DNA of 64,000 bases from positions 1 to 64,000 of the forward strand of contig CAWKMC010000044.1 of NCBI GenBank assembly GCA_963850535.1, read 5' to 3'. This document shows positions 30,579 through 41,318 of the stretch, in pieces. Both the position numbers and the translations under genes were made by a program. Position 1 is the stretch's first letter. The number at the start of each line of letters is the position of its first letter. Source of the stretch: JAMXLO01 sp963850535. GTDB taxonomy: Bacteria > Pseudomonadota > Alphaproteobacteria > Acetobacterales > Acetobacteraceae. The notes under the pieces were generated by a model. The model had not been told where the DNA came from. It did not search any database and saw only the letters and a list, made by a program, of their open reading frames with translations.

Positions 30579-33500
30579 ATGCGCCGTTTCGGACTGCTGC
30601 TCGCGGCTACTGCTGTGCCTCGCCTGCGGCGTGGCGTGGGCGGACGACTTCACCCTGCCAGGCCTGGAGGCCGACAGCGATGCCTACGCCCGCAGCCTGA
30701 CCTCGCGCTTCCCCGCCGGCGGCACGCCGCAGGCGCGCAAGGCAGGCGGAACAGGCGGCCGCCGCGGCGATCCGCAAGCAGGACTGGGCCGCCGCTGCCG
30801 CCGCGTGGGAAGACCCGCATCGCCCAGGGCGACGCCAACGCCGGCGCAATGGCTGGCGCTGGCCGAGGCGCAGATGCGCCGCACGCCGCCCGACGCCACG
30901 CACGCGCCTGCAGGCCGCCTGGCAGAATTTCTCCGTCCGCGACGGCCGGCGCGGCCGAGGTGCCGCCGCTGCTGCTGATGGCCGAGGCGCTGAAGGTGCT
31001 GGACCGTCCGGCGCAGGCGATCCAGGCGCTGGAAGCCGCCGCCGAGCGCGCGCCGGACGACAAGGCGATCGTGCAGAAGCTGGACGAGACGCGCCGCGCC
31101 ACCGGCATCCTGGTGCGCCGCGTCGCCACCGAGCCGGAGGCCGATCCGCCGCGCGCCTGCATCGACTTCACCGTCGCACCGGTCCGCCGCGACGACTTCC
31201 ATGCCGAGGACTGGGTGCGGCTCGACCCGCCGGTGCAGGGCGCGGCGGTGACGCGCGAGGGCGACAAGATCTGCGTCTCCGGCCTGCCCTCCGGCGCCAC
31301 CACGCGGATCACGCTGCGCGCCGGCATGCCGGGCGAGGGCGGCCTCAGCCTGGTCAAGGACACCAGCCTCGCCATCGCGATGGCCAACCGCCGCCCGCGC
31401 ATCGACTTCGACACGCGCATGTTCCTGCTGCCGCGCGGCCAGACGCCGGCGATCGGCCTGAGCACGGTCAATCTGTCCACCGTCAGGCTGACGCTGGCGC
31501 GCCTGACCGAGCGCAACGTCGTCGCCTTCGTGCGCAACGCGAAGCTGGGCCAGCCGGTCGAATCCTGGGATGCCGACCGGATCGGCGAGCAGACCGGACG
31601 CATCGTCTGGCAGGGCAGCGCCGACATCCCGAAATGGCAGCCCAACCGCAGCGCGCACACCGCGCTGCCGATGCCCGACGCGCTGGCCGCGTCCGGTCCC
31701 GGCCTCTATGCGCTGATCGCCCGCGCCGGCGACGGCACGCCGAATGCGCCGACCGGCGTGCAGATGATCCTGCGCACCGACTTCGCGCCCACCGTCTGGC
31801 GCGGCACCGACGGCCTGACCGTGCAGGTGCGCGGCTATTCCGACGTGCAGCCGCGCGCCGGCGTCACGCTGCGCCTGCTCGCCGAGAACAACGAGATCCT
31901 CGGCGAGACCACCACCGACGCCGACGGCGTCGGCCGCTTCGCCGCGCCGCTGCTGCATGGCGAAGGTCCGGTCGCGCCGCGCGCGCTCGAGGTGCTGGGC
32001 GGCGAGGACTACACGATGCTCGATCTCAGCAGCGCCGCGTTCGATCTGTCGGATCGCGGCGTCGCCGGGCTGCCGCATCCTGGACCGCTCGACGCCTATG
32101 TCTGGCTGGATCGCGGCATCTACCGGCCAGGCGAGACGGCGCAGGTGATGGCGCTGCTGCGCGACAATGCCGGGCGGCCCGCCGACATCCCGGTGCATGT
32201 GCATCGTGAAGCGGCCGAACGGCCAGGTGTTCCTGGACGCGACGCCGGCGCGGCCGGCCGAAGCATCGATGCACCTGCCGGTGACGCTGTCGAGCGGCGC
32301 GCCGGCCGGCACCTGGACCATCGAGGTGAAGGCCGATCCCGGCCTGCCGCCGATCGGGCGGGCGCAGTTCCGCGTCGATGCCTTCGTGCCCGACCGGATG
32401 GCGGTGGACCTCGGCACCGCCGCCAGGCCCGATCGTGCCCGGCAGGCCCTATTCGCTGCCGGTGACCGCGCGGTTCCTGTACGGCGCGCCCGCCGCCGGG
32501 CTGACCGGCCAGGGGCAGATGCGGCTGGTGATCGATCCCGCGCCGTTCCCGTCGCTGGCCGGCTATCGCATCGGCCTGGTCGACGAGACCTATGCGCCGG
32601 ACGCCAAGGACCTGACGGTGCCGGACACCGACGCGCAGGGGCATTCGACGCTGGCGATCGCCGTCCCGCGTGCGCCGGACACGACGCATGCGCTGAAGGC
32701 GTCGATCACCGTCGGGGTGAACGACCCGTCCGGCCACGCCTCGCTTGCCAGCACCGAGATCCCGGTGCGGCCCGCCGGCAAGCTCATCGGCATCAAGCCC
32801 GCCTTCGCCGACAATGCGGTCGATGCCGGCACCGAGGCCGCGTTCGACATCGATCGCGGTCGGTCCCGACGGCGCGCGCGTCGCCGCTGAAGGCGAAGCT
32901 GCGCCTGGTGCGCGAACGTCCCGACTGGCGGCTGGTGATGAACGGCAGCCTCGCGCGCTACGAGACGGTCTGGCGCGACGAGCCGCTGGAAACGCACGCG
33001 ATCGACATCCCGGCCGACGCGCCGTTCCATTTCGCGCGCAAGCTCGACTTCGGCCGCTACCGCATCGAGGTGCTGGAGGACGGCGGCATGGCCGCCACAT
33101 CCGTGCGGTTCCGCGCCGGCTGGGTGTCGTCGGACAACCCGGACGTGCCGGACCAGGTGGATGTCTCCGCCGACCGCAAGGCCTACGCGCCCTGGCGACA
33201 CCGCGCGCATCCACATCGCTCCGCCGTTCGGCGGCGAGGCGACGCTGCTGGTGCTGACCGACCGCGTGCACTCGGTGCGCAACATCACGGTGCCGGCCGC
33301 AGGCGCCGATGTCGACGTCCCGGTGTCGGCCGACTGGGGACCGGGCGCCTACGTCACGGTGCACGTGTTCCGCACCGCGGCGGATGCGAAGTCGCGGCCC
33401 GGCCGCGCCATCGGTCTCGCCTGGGTCGGCATCGATCCCGGCGTGCGCAAGCTGCCGATGGCGTTCGATGTGCCGGACAAGTATCCGCCGCGCGCACGCG

Positions 33501-35695
33501 CCGCGATCCGGCTGCGCACCGCACCCGGCGCCTGGGTCAGCCTCGCTGCGGTGGACGAGGGCATCCTGCGGCTGACCAATTTCGCCTCGCCCGATCCGTC
33601 CGATCATTTCCTCGGCCGCCGCCAGCTCGGGCTCGACATCCGCGACGACTGGGGACGGCTGATCGCGCCGCCCGACGGCGAGGCGACCGCGCTGCGCCAG
33701 GGCGGCGACGAGGGCAGCTTCGCGCTGCCGGACATCCCGCAGAAGACGGTGACGCTGTTCGTGCCGCCGGTGCAGGCGGGCGCCGATGGCGTGGCGGAGT
33801 TCCCGCTCGACCTGCCCGACTTCAATGGCCAGGTGCGGCTGATGGCGGTGGCCTGGAGCGGCACCAAGCTGGGTGCTGCCGCCACCGACGTCTACGTGCG
33901 CGATCCGCTGGTGGCCGAACCGCTGCTGCCGCGCTTCCTCGCCCCGGGCGACCAGACGCGGCTGACGCTGCTGCTGCACAACCTGGAACTGCCGGCCGGC
34001 GAGCAGGCGGTCACGGTGTCGGTCGATGGCCCGCTGGCGATCCGGCGGTCAGCCGCGACTGGCCGCCACGCTGGCGCCCGGCGCACAGGCGCTGCCGTTC
34101 ACCACGCTCACCGCGACCGGCGCGGGCCGAGGCATCGTCCGGCTGGACGTCGCCGGCACCGGCGGGTTCCACATCCAGCGCGAGACCGCGATCACCGTGC
34201 GTCCGGCGCGCGGGGCCAGCGACCATGGTGGCTGCCGGCGAGCTGGCGCCTGGGGCCGAGATTCAGCTCGCCCCGCCGCTCGATCAGTTCGTGCCCGGCA
34301 CCTGGAAGGCGTCGGCGACGCTTCGGCGGCGCGGTGCGCTACGACGTCGCCGGGCTGGTGCAGGCGCTCGACCGCTATCCGCTGTGGTGTCTGGAGCAGG
34401 CGACCAGCCGCGGCTTCCCGCTGGCACTGCTGCACGGACGGCCCGATGGCCGGGCCGGACCGCGCCGCGCGGCTGCAGCAGGCGGTGGGCTTCGTGCTCG
34501 ATCGCCAGCGCTTCGATGGCGGCTTCGGTCTGTGGTCGGCGTCGGCCGAGGCGGAACCCTGGCTCTCGGTCTACGCCACCGAGTTCCTGCTGCGTGCGCG
34601 CGACGCCGGCGCGGCGATTCCCGAGCAGGCGATGAACGACGCACTGAAATTCATCGCCGACGCCGCCGATGAGCCGGGCGACAAGCCGGAGGACTACGCC
34701 ACCCAGGCGTACCGGCTCTACGTGCTGGCGCTCGCCGGCAAGGGCCGGCCCGGCGCGGCGCGCGTGATCGCCGAACAGCTCGATCAACTGCCGACGCCAC
34801 TCGCCAAGGCGCAGCTCGGCGCGGCGCTCGCACTGGCGCATGACCAGCCTCGCGCCGATGCGGCATTCGCCGCGGCGCTGGCGGCGCCCGGGCGACGCTG
34901 GTGGGCCTACGACTACGGCACTGCATTGCGGGATCAGGTGGCGATCGCGCTTCTGCTGAAGGAGAGCGGACTGCCAGGCGACCGTCTGGAGCAGCTGTTG
35001 GCCGTCATGCCCGGCGCCGACCTGTCGCCCGACACGCTGTCCACGCAGGAGCAGTCCTGGGCGGCCGCGGCCGGCGCCGTGCTGGGCCGCAACGGTGCGC
35101 CGGCACGGATTGCGCTGGACGGCCAGCGATCTGCCGCCGGCGCCGGTGGTGTCGGTGGCGCTGACCGGACCCGCCACCGCCCGCAACCTGGCCGACCAGC
35201 CGGTGTGGCGCGCGGTCTCGGTCACCGGCATTCCCGCCGACGCCCCTGCCGGCGGCGCGCGCGCAGATGCGCGTCACGCGGCAGTTCAAGACGCTGGATG
35301 GTCAGCCGCTGGACCTCGACCACCTGAAGCAGAACACGGTGTTCGTGCTGCTGCTGGAAGGGAAGGCGGAAGACGGCCAGCCGCATCGCGCCATGCTGCA
35401 GCACGGGCTGCCGGCCGGCTGGGAGATCGCCGGCCGGCTCGCCGGCGGCGATGTGCCGGGCATGTCATGGCTTGGCAAGCTGTCGGAGACCGAGGCGCAG
35501 CCGGCCGCGGATGACCGCTATGCAGCGGTGGTCGCGCTGACGCCGGAGGAGCCGGACTTTCGGCTGGCGGTGCGTGTGCGTGCGGTGACCCCAGGCACCT
35601 ACGAACTGCCAGGAGCCGAGGTCGCCGACATGTACCGCCCTGGCGTATTCGCCCGCCAGGCCGCCGGCCGCATCACCGTGCTAGGGGTGGAATGA
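30579..35695 (+). CDS. bacterial alpha-2-macroglobulin with thioester (frameshifted)
   Basis: About 1700 residues across frames. An N-terminal export signal is restored when one extra base near 30613 is removed (LLLCLACGVAWADD in the shifted frame). MG-type beta domains follow, with PLDAYVWLDRGIYRPGETAQ and NFASPDPSDHFLGRRQLGLD, typical of YfhM-like proteins, and the thioester motif CLEQ in YPLWCLEQATSRGFPLAL (Cys codon at 34388). In known members this periplasmic lipoprotein or exported protein traps invading proteases, and the gene is paired with PBP1C, as here. At least a dozen single-base changes, nearly all extra bases, are needed. Stop overlaps the next ATG. Confidence 0.88.
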
Positions 35696-37740
35696 ACACC
35701 GATGCTCCCCCTCCCCTTGCGGGAGGGGGGCGGGGGGAGGGGGCAGTGCCGCCATCGTCCATCCCCCTCCCCCTGCCCCCCTCCCGCAAGGGGAGGGGGA
35801 GGCTGGCTGCGATGGTCGCCCTCCTGCCATCTCTCGCGCTCCTTCTTGCCACTCTCGGCATTATGCTCGATCGCTGCTTCCCGCCCGACCTCTCCCGTCT
35901 CGCCCTCGTCGGCACCGAGATCCTCGACCGCCAGGACCGCGTTGCTCGCATTGCTCCCGGCCCAGGGCGGCGTCTGGCGATTCCGCGCCGACAGCGTCCC
36001 ACCACTGTTCGCCAACCTACTGATCGCCGTCGAGGACCGCCGCTTCTGGCACCACCCCGGCGTCGACCCGCTCGCTTTGGCACGTGCCACCGCCCAGCTC
36101 GTCCGCCGCGGCCACGTGGTCTCCGGCGGTTCGACGCTGGCGATGCAGGCCGCCCGGCTGCTCGAACCCCGCCCGCGCACGCTGCGCTCCAAGCTGATCG
36201 AGATGGCGCGCGCGCTGCAGCTCGAAGCCCGCTACGGCCGCGACGGCGTGCTGCGACATTTGGCTGACGCTGGCGCCGTTCGGCGGCAACCTGGAAGGTA
36301 TCCGCGCCGGCTCGCTCGCCTGGTTCGGCGTCCCGCCCGAGGCATTGGAGCCGGCGCAGGCCGCTTTGCTGGTCGCCATCCCCCGCCGTCCCGAGCGCCT
36401 GCGGCCCGACCGCCACCCAATCGCTGCGCAAGTCGTGCGCGACCGAGTGCTGGCTATCGGCGTCCGCTCAGATCTGTTCGCCGACGGGTCCGTGCCGGTG
36501 CCAACGGCCCGCGTACGCGCTGCCTCGGCATGCGCCGCAGCTTGCCGCCTCGCTGCCGCGGTCTCCGCAGGTCCACACCACGCTGGACCTGCCGCTGCAG
36601 ACTGCACTGGAACGCCTGGGGGAGGAGCGGCTGCAGACGCTGCCGCCCCATGCCTCGATCGCGATTCTGGTGGCCGATGCACCGGCGCGCGCGATCCGGG
36701 CGCTGTATCCGGGGGCATGGCGCGACCAGGAGCGCGCCGGCGCTATCGACCTCAGCACGGCGGTTCGCTCGCCCGGTTCAGCGCTGAAGCCATTCATCTA
36801 CGCCATGGCGTTTGCCGACGGCATTGCGGCGCCCGACACCGTGATGCCGGACCTGCCGCGCCGCTACGGCGGCTATGCGCCGGAGAACTTTGACCGCGGC
36901 TTTGCCGGCAGCATCACGGCCGCCGATGCGCTGCGCCGCTCACTCAACTTGCCTGCCGTTGCTCTGCTCGACCGCGTCGGACCGCTGCGCTTCGCCACTT
37001 CGCTGCGCAGCGCCGGCATACGGCTGCGCCTGCCGCACGGCGCGGACCCTTCGCTGCCGCTCGCGCTCGGCGGCGATGGGATCACCCTGCGCGATGCCGC
37101 CGCGCTCTACGCCGCGCTGGCCACCGACGGCACCGGCGGACGGCTGCAACTACTGGCCGGTGCACCGCCGGATCGGCCCGACTTCCTCGCCGCCAATGCC
37201 GCGCACGAGGTGGCCGACGTGCTGACGCGTCCGCTGCCGGATTTCGGCCCGCGGGGCATTGCCTGGAAGACCGGCACTAGCTGGGGTGGGCGCGACGCCT
37301 GGGCGTTTGGTTTCGACAGCCGCCACGTGGTCGCCGTGTGGGTCGGCCGCCCGGACGGCACCCCAATGCCGGCCGCGACCGGCACCTCACTCGCGCTGCC
37401 GCTGCTGTCGCGCGTGTTCGACCTTCTGCCACGGGCCCCACGCACTCTGGCGCCATCAAGCGGGACGCGGCCGGCAGGCCCGGCCATCGCGGCCGATAGC
37501 TTGCATCTGCTGTTCCCGCCGCCGGGAGCGGTGCTGTCGTCGGATGGGCCTTTGACTATAAGGGTGATGGGCGGCCACCGACCGCTCAGCTTCCTGGTCG
37601 ATGGCGCACCTTTGCCGACGGACCGGGTCCGCCGCGAGGCAACCTGGCAGCCGTCCGGCCCCGGCTTCTACCGTCTCACCGTGCTCGACGCCGATGGAGC
37701 GGCGGTGCAGGCCAACGTGCAGGTGCGAGCCGCACCCTGA
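35692..37740 (+). CDS. pbpC: penicillin-binding protein 1C (frameshifted)
   Basis: Bifunctional peptidoglycan glycosyltransferase/transpeptidase at the inner membrane. After a membrane anchor (LLPSLALLLATLGIMLDRC) come the glycosyltransferase motifs AVEDRRFWHHPGVDPLAL and GGSTLAMQAARLLEPR, then the transpeptidase SxxK in SPGSALKPFIYAMAF (near 36778), the SxN-like SLNLPAVALL, KTGTSWGGRDAW (near 37270), and a C-terminal domain typical of PBP1C (PPPGAVLSSDGPL). Breaks near 35942, 36257 and 36525. Two starts are possible: ATG 35692 overlapping the macroglobulin stop, which translates two palindromic repeats in frame, or ATG 35812 after them. Pairing with alpha-2-macroglobulin is the known arrangement. 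Confidence 0.9.
35705..35802. repeat. inverted pair of C/G-run palindromic repeats (copies 2 and 3)
   Basis: Copy 2 (35705-35745) and copy 3 (35762-35802) are near reverse complements of each other, so the pair can fold into one long hairpin at the junction of the macroglobulin and PBP1C genes. They lie inside the longest reading frame of pbpC, where they would encode Pro/Gly/Arg-rich residues. Confidence 0.8.
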
Positions 37741-37756
37741 GCTGCCAACGCGCCGA

Positions 37757-38377
37757 TCAGGGCGCAGACGACGGCGCGTAACCTGGATGGCCATTGATCG
37801 CGGCGATCAGATCCTGCGCCTGGTCGCGGGTCAGCCGCTGACCGGGGGTGGAGTGCAGGTTCAGGCGAGCCTCCAAGGTGCTCGCGGCGCTGTAGATCTT
37901 CGCGGCCGCGTCCGGAGCGGTGACGACACGTCCGAGGCCACCCGCTCGAAACCAGATCGTCTCGCCCAGATACGCCACGGCCTCGTCGATTTCGTCCGGC
38001 GGACGCGTGCCCTCGATATCGAATGCCGCATGGATCAACTCGTGGACAATTTGCGACCGCCAGTTGTCATTCTGGACGGACTTGGTCTCCCTCAGCGTGA
38101 AATGCCGGTTAGCGCCGAGCGTGTATGCGGCTGCGAAGTTAGGTCCTGTGTCGCCGACCTCGACGCCGATGCGCCCATTGGCGACGGCCGCGGCGACGCT
38201 CTTCAGCTTGGCTCCCGATATGGCGAAACCAGCGAGGCTGAAGTCGACCGCCTTGAGACGGCGTTGAGCATACGTGTCGGTCGGGTCGAGCGTCTCGACG
38301 ATCAGTCCCATCAGCCTGACGGTCGGCAGCTTCGGCACGACACAAACCCACGGCATCCCCATGACAAATCTCCCCAT
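37757..38377 (-). CDS. hypothetical protein with HExxH zinc-protease-like motif
   Basis: About 206 residues from the ATG at 38377 (MGRFVMGMPWVCVVPKLP); the open frame extends to 38422. The motif VHELIHAAFD fits the HExxH zinc-binding consensus of metallopeptidases, followed further on by DEIDEAVAYLGETIWF, in which a Glu could be a third ligand. No signal peptide is clear. The residues before it (NRHFTLRE, NWRSQIVHE) read like a small cytosolic or phage-style peptidase. Convergent with pbpC, 16 bases apart. Family not recognised; function is inference from one motif. Confidence 0.55.
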   Translation of the reverse strand: MGRFVMGMPWVCVVPKLPTVRLMGLIVETLDPTDTYAQRRLKAVDFSLAGFAISGAKLKSVAAAVANGRIGVEVGDTGPNFAAAYTLGANRHFTLRETKSVQNDNWRSQIVHELIHAAFDIEGTRPPDEIDEAVAYLGETIWFRAGGLGRVVTAPDAAAKIYSAASTLEARLNLHSTPGQRLTRDQAQDLIAAINGHPGYAPSSAP

Positions 38378-38439
38378 CCATCTGCCCGTATGCCATGGGT
38401 CGCCGTTGATACGGCAGGGCAAATCAGCCTGGGGTTTTT

Positions 38440-38602
38440 CCGCGCGTGGCAGGCGGGTCGATCCGAGGATTAAGCCGCCGTTAATAACTGGCGGTCAGAA
38501 CCGGCAATTGTCGGCTTCCTCCCCTAGCGCCAGAGCATGGCGCGCCGGCGAAGTCCTGGGGTGTTCTTAGCGTTCCAGGAACACCTCGGGGCTTTTTTTC
38601 TT
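38440..38602 (+). ncRNA. candidate small RNA ending in a rho-independent terminator
   Basis: No gene fits the plus strand here, yet a strong terminator in plus orientation sits at 38558-38602, so some plus-strand transcript should end there. Upstream are a small stem-loop (CCGCC GTTAATAACT GGCGG, about 38472-38491) and a C-rich stretch CTTCCTCCCC at about 38516, like the anti-ribosome-site loops of alphaproteobacterial small RNAs. The 5' end is a guess; I see no sure promoter. Confidence 0.35.
38558..38602 (+). terminator. rho-independent terminator, plus orientation
   Basis: Stem GGTGTTC / GAACACC with adjoining G/C pairs, followed by GGGGC and a run of seven T residues (38593-38599). The T run is on the plus strand, so it stops transcription coming from the left. 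The minus-strand gene ending at 38601 would meet the hairpin too but without a U tract after it. Confidence 0.75.
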
Positions 38603-38987
38603 AAGTCGCGTGCGCCTGGTTGCGACTCAAGACCGACAGCGCCTCTTCCTCGTTATTCACATGGATCGTCGTGTAGCCTGCTTCGGCAGCGGTCCGATCC
38701 ATCTGCTCCGAGGCGACATGCGCCCCGCCGCCTTTGCCCACGATCCGCACCACACGCCGCATTCCCGCGTGGTGCAGGAACTCCTGCAGCTTCTCGATGC
38801 GTTCTGCCACATGGCGCGAGGACGGGCGCATATTCGAGATGTCGCTGATGCAATCGAAGTCCGGCCGCAGTTGCGGGAGTAGTGCTGCAATCTCTGTCTG
38901 GAATCGATCAATCTCAGAGACGTTGAGCAAATCGATCCAGCGTAGGACCAGCCGATTATTCTCCTGATCAATCTCGGCGCGATGCAT
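38601..38987 (-). CDS. STAS/SpoIIAA-like small protein
   Basis: 128 residues. The start at 38987 (MHRAEIDQENNRLVLRWIDL) has a GGAGGA ribosome site about 10 bases upstream; the longer frame to 39101 starts at a weak TTG. Pattern of beta strands and helices (LLPQLRPDFDCISDISNM, AERIEKLQEFLHHAGM, RRVVRIVGKGGG, GYTTIHVNNEEEALSVL) resembles the SpoIIAA-like/STAS fold used in regulatory or lipid-related proteins. Some genes of this type belong to stress or cyclic-nucleotide signalling; the next gene is a cyclase on the other strand. Family assignment is tentative. Confidence 0.55.
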   Translation of the reverse strand: MHRAEIDQENNRLVLRWIDLLNVSEIDRFQTEIAALLPQLRPDFDCISDISNMRPSSRHVAERIEKLQEFLHHAGMRRVVRIVGKGGGAHVASEQMDRTAAEAGYTTIHVNNEEEALSVLSRNQAHAT

Positions 38988-39231
38988 GGCGAAAAACTCC
39001 TCCACGGTCGTTGCGGCGGGATGTAGAGCGATTGACTGAACGAAAGATGAACCATCCGACAGCCCACGGCGTGCCCGAGGAGGACCAAGAATCCGATGCA
39101 ATTACGCTGGGCGAGAAAATCGGCTAAAGTGTCGGAAGCGGCTCGGTTGGGCCGCAGGCGGAGGGGCGGGATGGACGACGGCAGGCCGCATATAAGCGTT
39201 TGTTGCCGTCGCGCTTCCGCACTGAGCAGTC
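38988..39231. other. divergent intergenic region with possible promoters
   Basis: About 240 bases between the STAS-like gene and the cyclase gene. A TTGACT hexamer near 39033 may be a -35 element for the plus strand. No recognised operator. Confidence 0.25.
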
Positions 39232-41071
39232 ATGCGCTCCGACACCGCATCTGATCCCGTCGGAAGGCTAACGGGACGACGGAGACTGATCGCCGTGGTC
39301 TATGCCGACATGGTCGGCTACAGCCGGCTTATCGGGTTGGACGACGTTGGAACGCTCGCTCGACTGCAGACACTGCGAAGCAGCGTATTTGACCCGGCGA
39401 TCGCGGAGCATGGTGGCAGGATCGTCCAGACCGGCGGCGATTCGCTGCTTATTGTTTTCGACAGCATAGAAGGCGCGGTGCAATGTGCTGTGAAGGTGCA
39501 GCAACAGGTTCCGGATCATAATGAGGGCTACGCGCCGGATAGTGCCATCCGCTTCCGCATCGGGATCGATATCGGTGACGCGATTGCCGACGGAACCGAC
39601 CTGCATGGCGATGGCGTTATCATCGCGGCCAGGCTCCAGGCGGAATGCCCGCCGGGTGGCGTCTGCGTATCGCGGGGAGTGCGAGACCACGTGCATGATC
39701 GCCTCGATCTGGCGTTCGATGCACTGGGGTCGCTTGACCTCAAGAATATCGCTCGGCCGGTCGAAGCATTTGTGCTGCGGACTGCTGCGGCCGCCGACAT
39801 ATCCAACTCAGCTCGGACGTTGCTTATAGGCAATACAGCGAAGAACCTGCCGCTGCCGGATCGGCCATCGATCGCCGTTCTCGCGTTCACCAACATGAGT
39901 GGCGATCAGGAGCAGGAGTATTTTTCCGACGGCATTGCCGACGACATCATCACCGAACTGTCGCGCGTGCGGTGGCTCTTCGTTATCGCTCGCAACTCAA
40001 GTTTTGTCTACAAGGGCAATGCCATCGACGTGAAGCGGATCGGGCGCGAGCTAGGCGTTCGCTATGTGCTGGAAGGCAGTGTGCGGCGCGGCGGTCAGCG
40101 TGTTCGCGTCAATGCACAGCTTATCGATGCGGAAACGGGCAGCCATGTCTGGGCCGATCGGTATGATCGCGACTTGACCGATGTCTTCGCCGTTCAGGAT
40201 GGAATCACGCTTGCAGTCACCGGGGCAATTCGCCCAGCCGTTGCCAATGCCGAACAGCGTCGGGTGCTGCGCGAACCGCCAACCAATCTGCGTGCCTGGG
40301 AATCTTATCAAAGAGGAATTTGGCATCTCTCTCGGTGGCGACCGGAGGATCTTCCGCAGGCCCGTGAATTCTTCAACCGTGCTCTCGAGCTCGACCCGAT
40401 GCTCGCCTCTGCCCATACGGGGCTGGCGATCGCGTACATGCCAAGAGGGCGCGACGTATGCCGCTCGTCCACTGCTGGAAGCATTGCGCCTTTCAGGCGA
40501 TGAGGCACAAAAGGCGCTCGAACTTGATCCGAACGATGCCGACGCGCATGCATTCAGAGCGCACGCGCTAGGGTGTTTGGGAGAGTACGCGAGTGGCTTC
40601 TATCACGTCGAGCGCGCACTGGCGATCAACCCAAGTTGTGCGTTGGCATTCCACTTCAAAGGCTGGCTACAAATCTTTACCGGCCGGCCCGCTGAAGGAC
40701 GTGGTGCGACCCTCCGCGGCATCCGGCTTGATCCATATAGGGCGGCCTCCCCGTTGGTGCGCAGTCAGATTGCGATGAGTTATTACATCGAGGGCGACTA
40801 TGAGACGACGGCTGCGGAAACCGCCCGCCTGATCGCCGACCGCCCAGATCATCCCTATGGCTACCGTTGGCTGGCTGCCGCGTTGGGCCAACTGGGCCGA
40901 AGCGACGAAGCTCGGGCGGTGCTGGACAAGGCGCTAGCGATCGCACCAGATGCGTTCCGCCTGTATGTGGACCAGCGTGTACCGTGGATGAGTCGGGTTG
41001 ATTACGACCACATGATGGAGGGACTACGTCAGGCGGGGTGGCGGGGAGCGGGCGAAGCACAGATTACCTGA
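39232..41071 (+). CDS. class III adenylate/guanylate cyclase - TolB-like - TPR protein (one frameshift)
   Basis: Three parts: an N-terminal class III nucleotide cyclase (VVYADMVGYSRLIGLDD with the metal Asp, GGRIVQTGGDSLLIVF with the second Asp, then HGDGVIIAARLQAECPPGGV); a TolB-like N-terminal domain of the FlgO/YchO type (FTNMSGDQEQEYFSDGIADD, GVRYVLEGSVRRGG, WADRYDRDLTDVFAVQ); and C-terminal TPR repeats (AREFFNRALELDPMLASAHT, QKALELDPNDADAHAFRA, ARAVLDKALAIAPDAF). No membrane segment seen. One indel near 40440 divides the TPR part. This domain set is frequent in rhizobia and relatives. It presumably makes cAMP in reply to an unknown signal. Confidence 0.82.
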
Positions 41072-41151
41072 TCCTTCACTTCTCACGGCGCTGCGGCCAC
41101 GATGCCTGTCCGCCAGGGTTTCCTGTTCTGGTTACGCAGGAGAGCAACGCC

Positions 41152-41316
41152 ATGACGACATCAGACGAAGGGAAACAACCAGCCCAGGTTCCCGGCGATG
41201 CCGAATCCCCACCAAAAGGGGAAACTGATCGGACCGCCGAGCGCGCCGTGCGGCATACCGACGCCACCGAGCCGGTGCAGAGCGAAGAAACGGAGCCCCG
41301 CCGCAAGCCATCATAA
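41152..41316 (+). CDS. small hydrophilic protein of unknown function
   Basis: 54 residues from ATG 41152, preceded by a CAGGAGAG ribosome site. The product is charged and disordered-looking (MTTSDEGKQPAQVPGDAESP, ending ETEPRRKPS). It is 3 bases upstream of the AI-2E family gene and probably shares its transcript. No family recognised; similar short charged proteins are often stress-related. Confidence 0.45.
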   Translation: MTTSDEGKQPAQVPGDAESPPKGETDRTAERAVRHTDATEPVQSEETEPRRKPS

Positions 41317-41318
41317 CG

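Noticed and set aside
30684..33979. Very long minus-strand ORFs (577 and 619 residues) opposite the macroglobulin gene
   Set aside because: GC-rich genes create long open antisense frames; these lack any domain motif, while the plus strand encodes a recognisable protein with CLEQ thioester.
22684..36600. All extra bases in the nar and macroglobulin genes seem to fall exactly between codons
   Set aside because: Any four-base stretch can be read as one codon plus one extra base, so a boundary position can always be chosen; the pattern carries no information.
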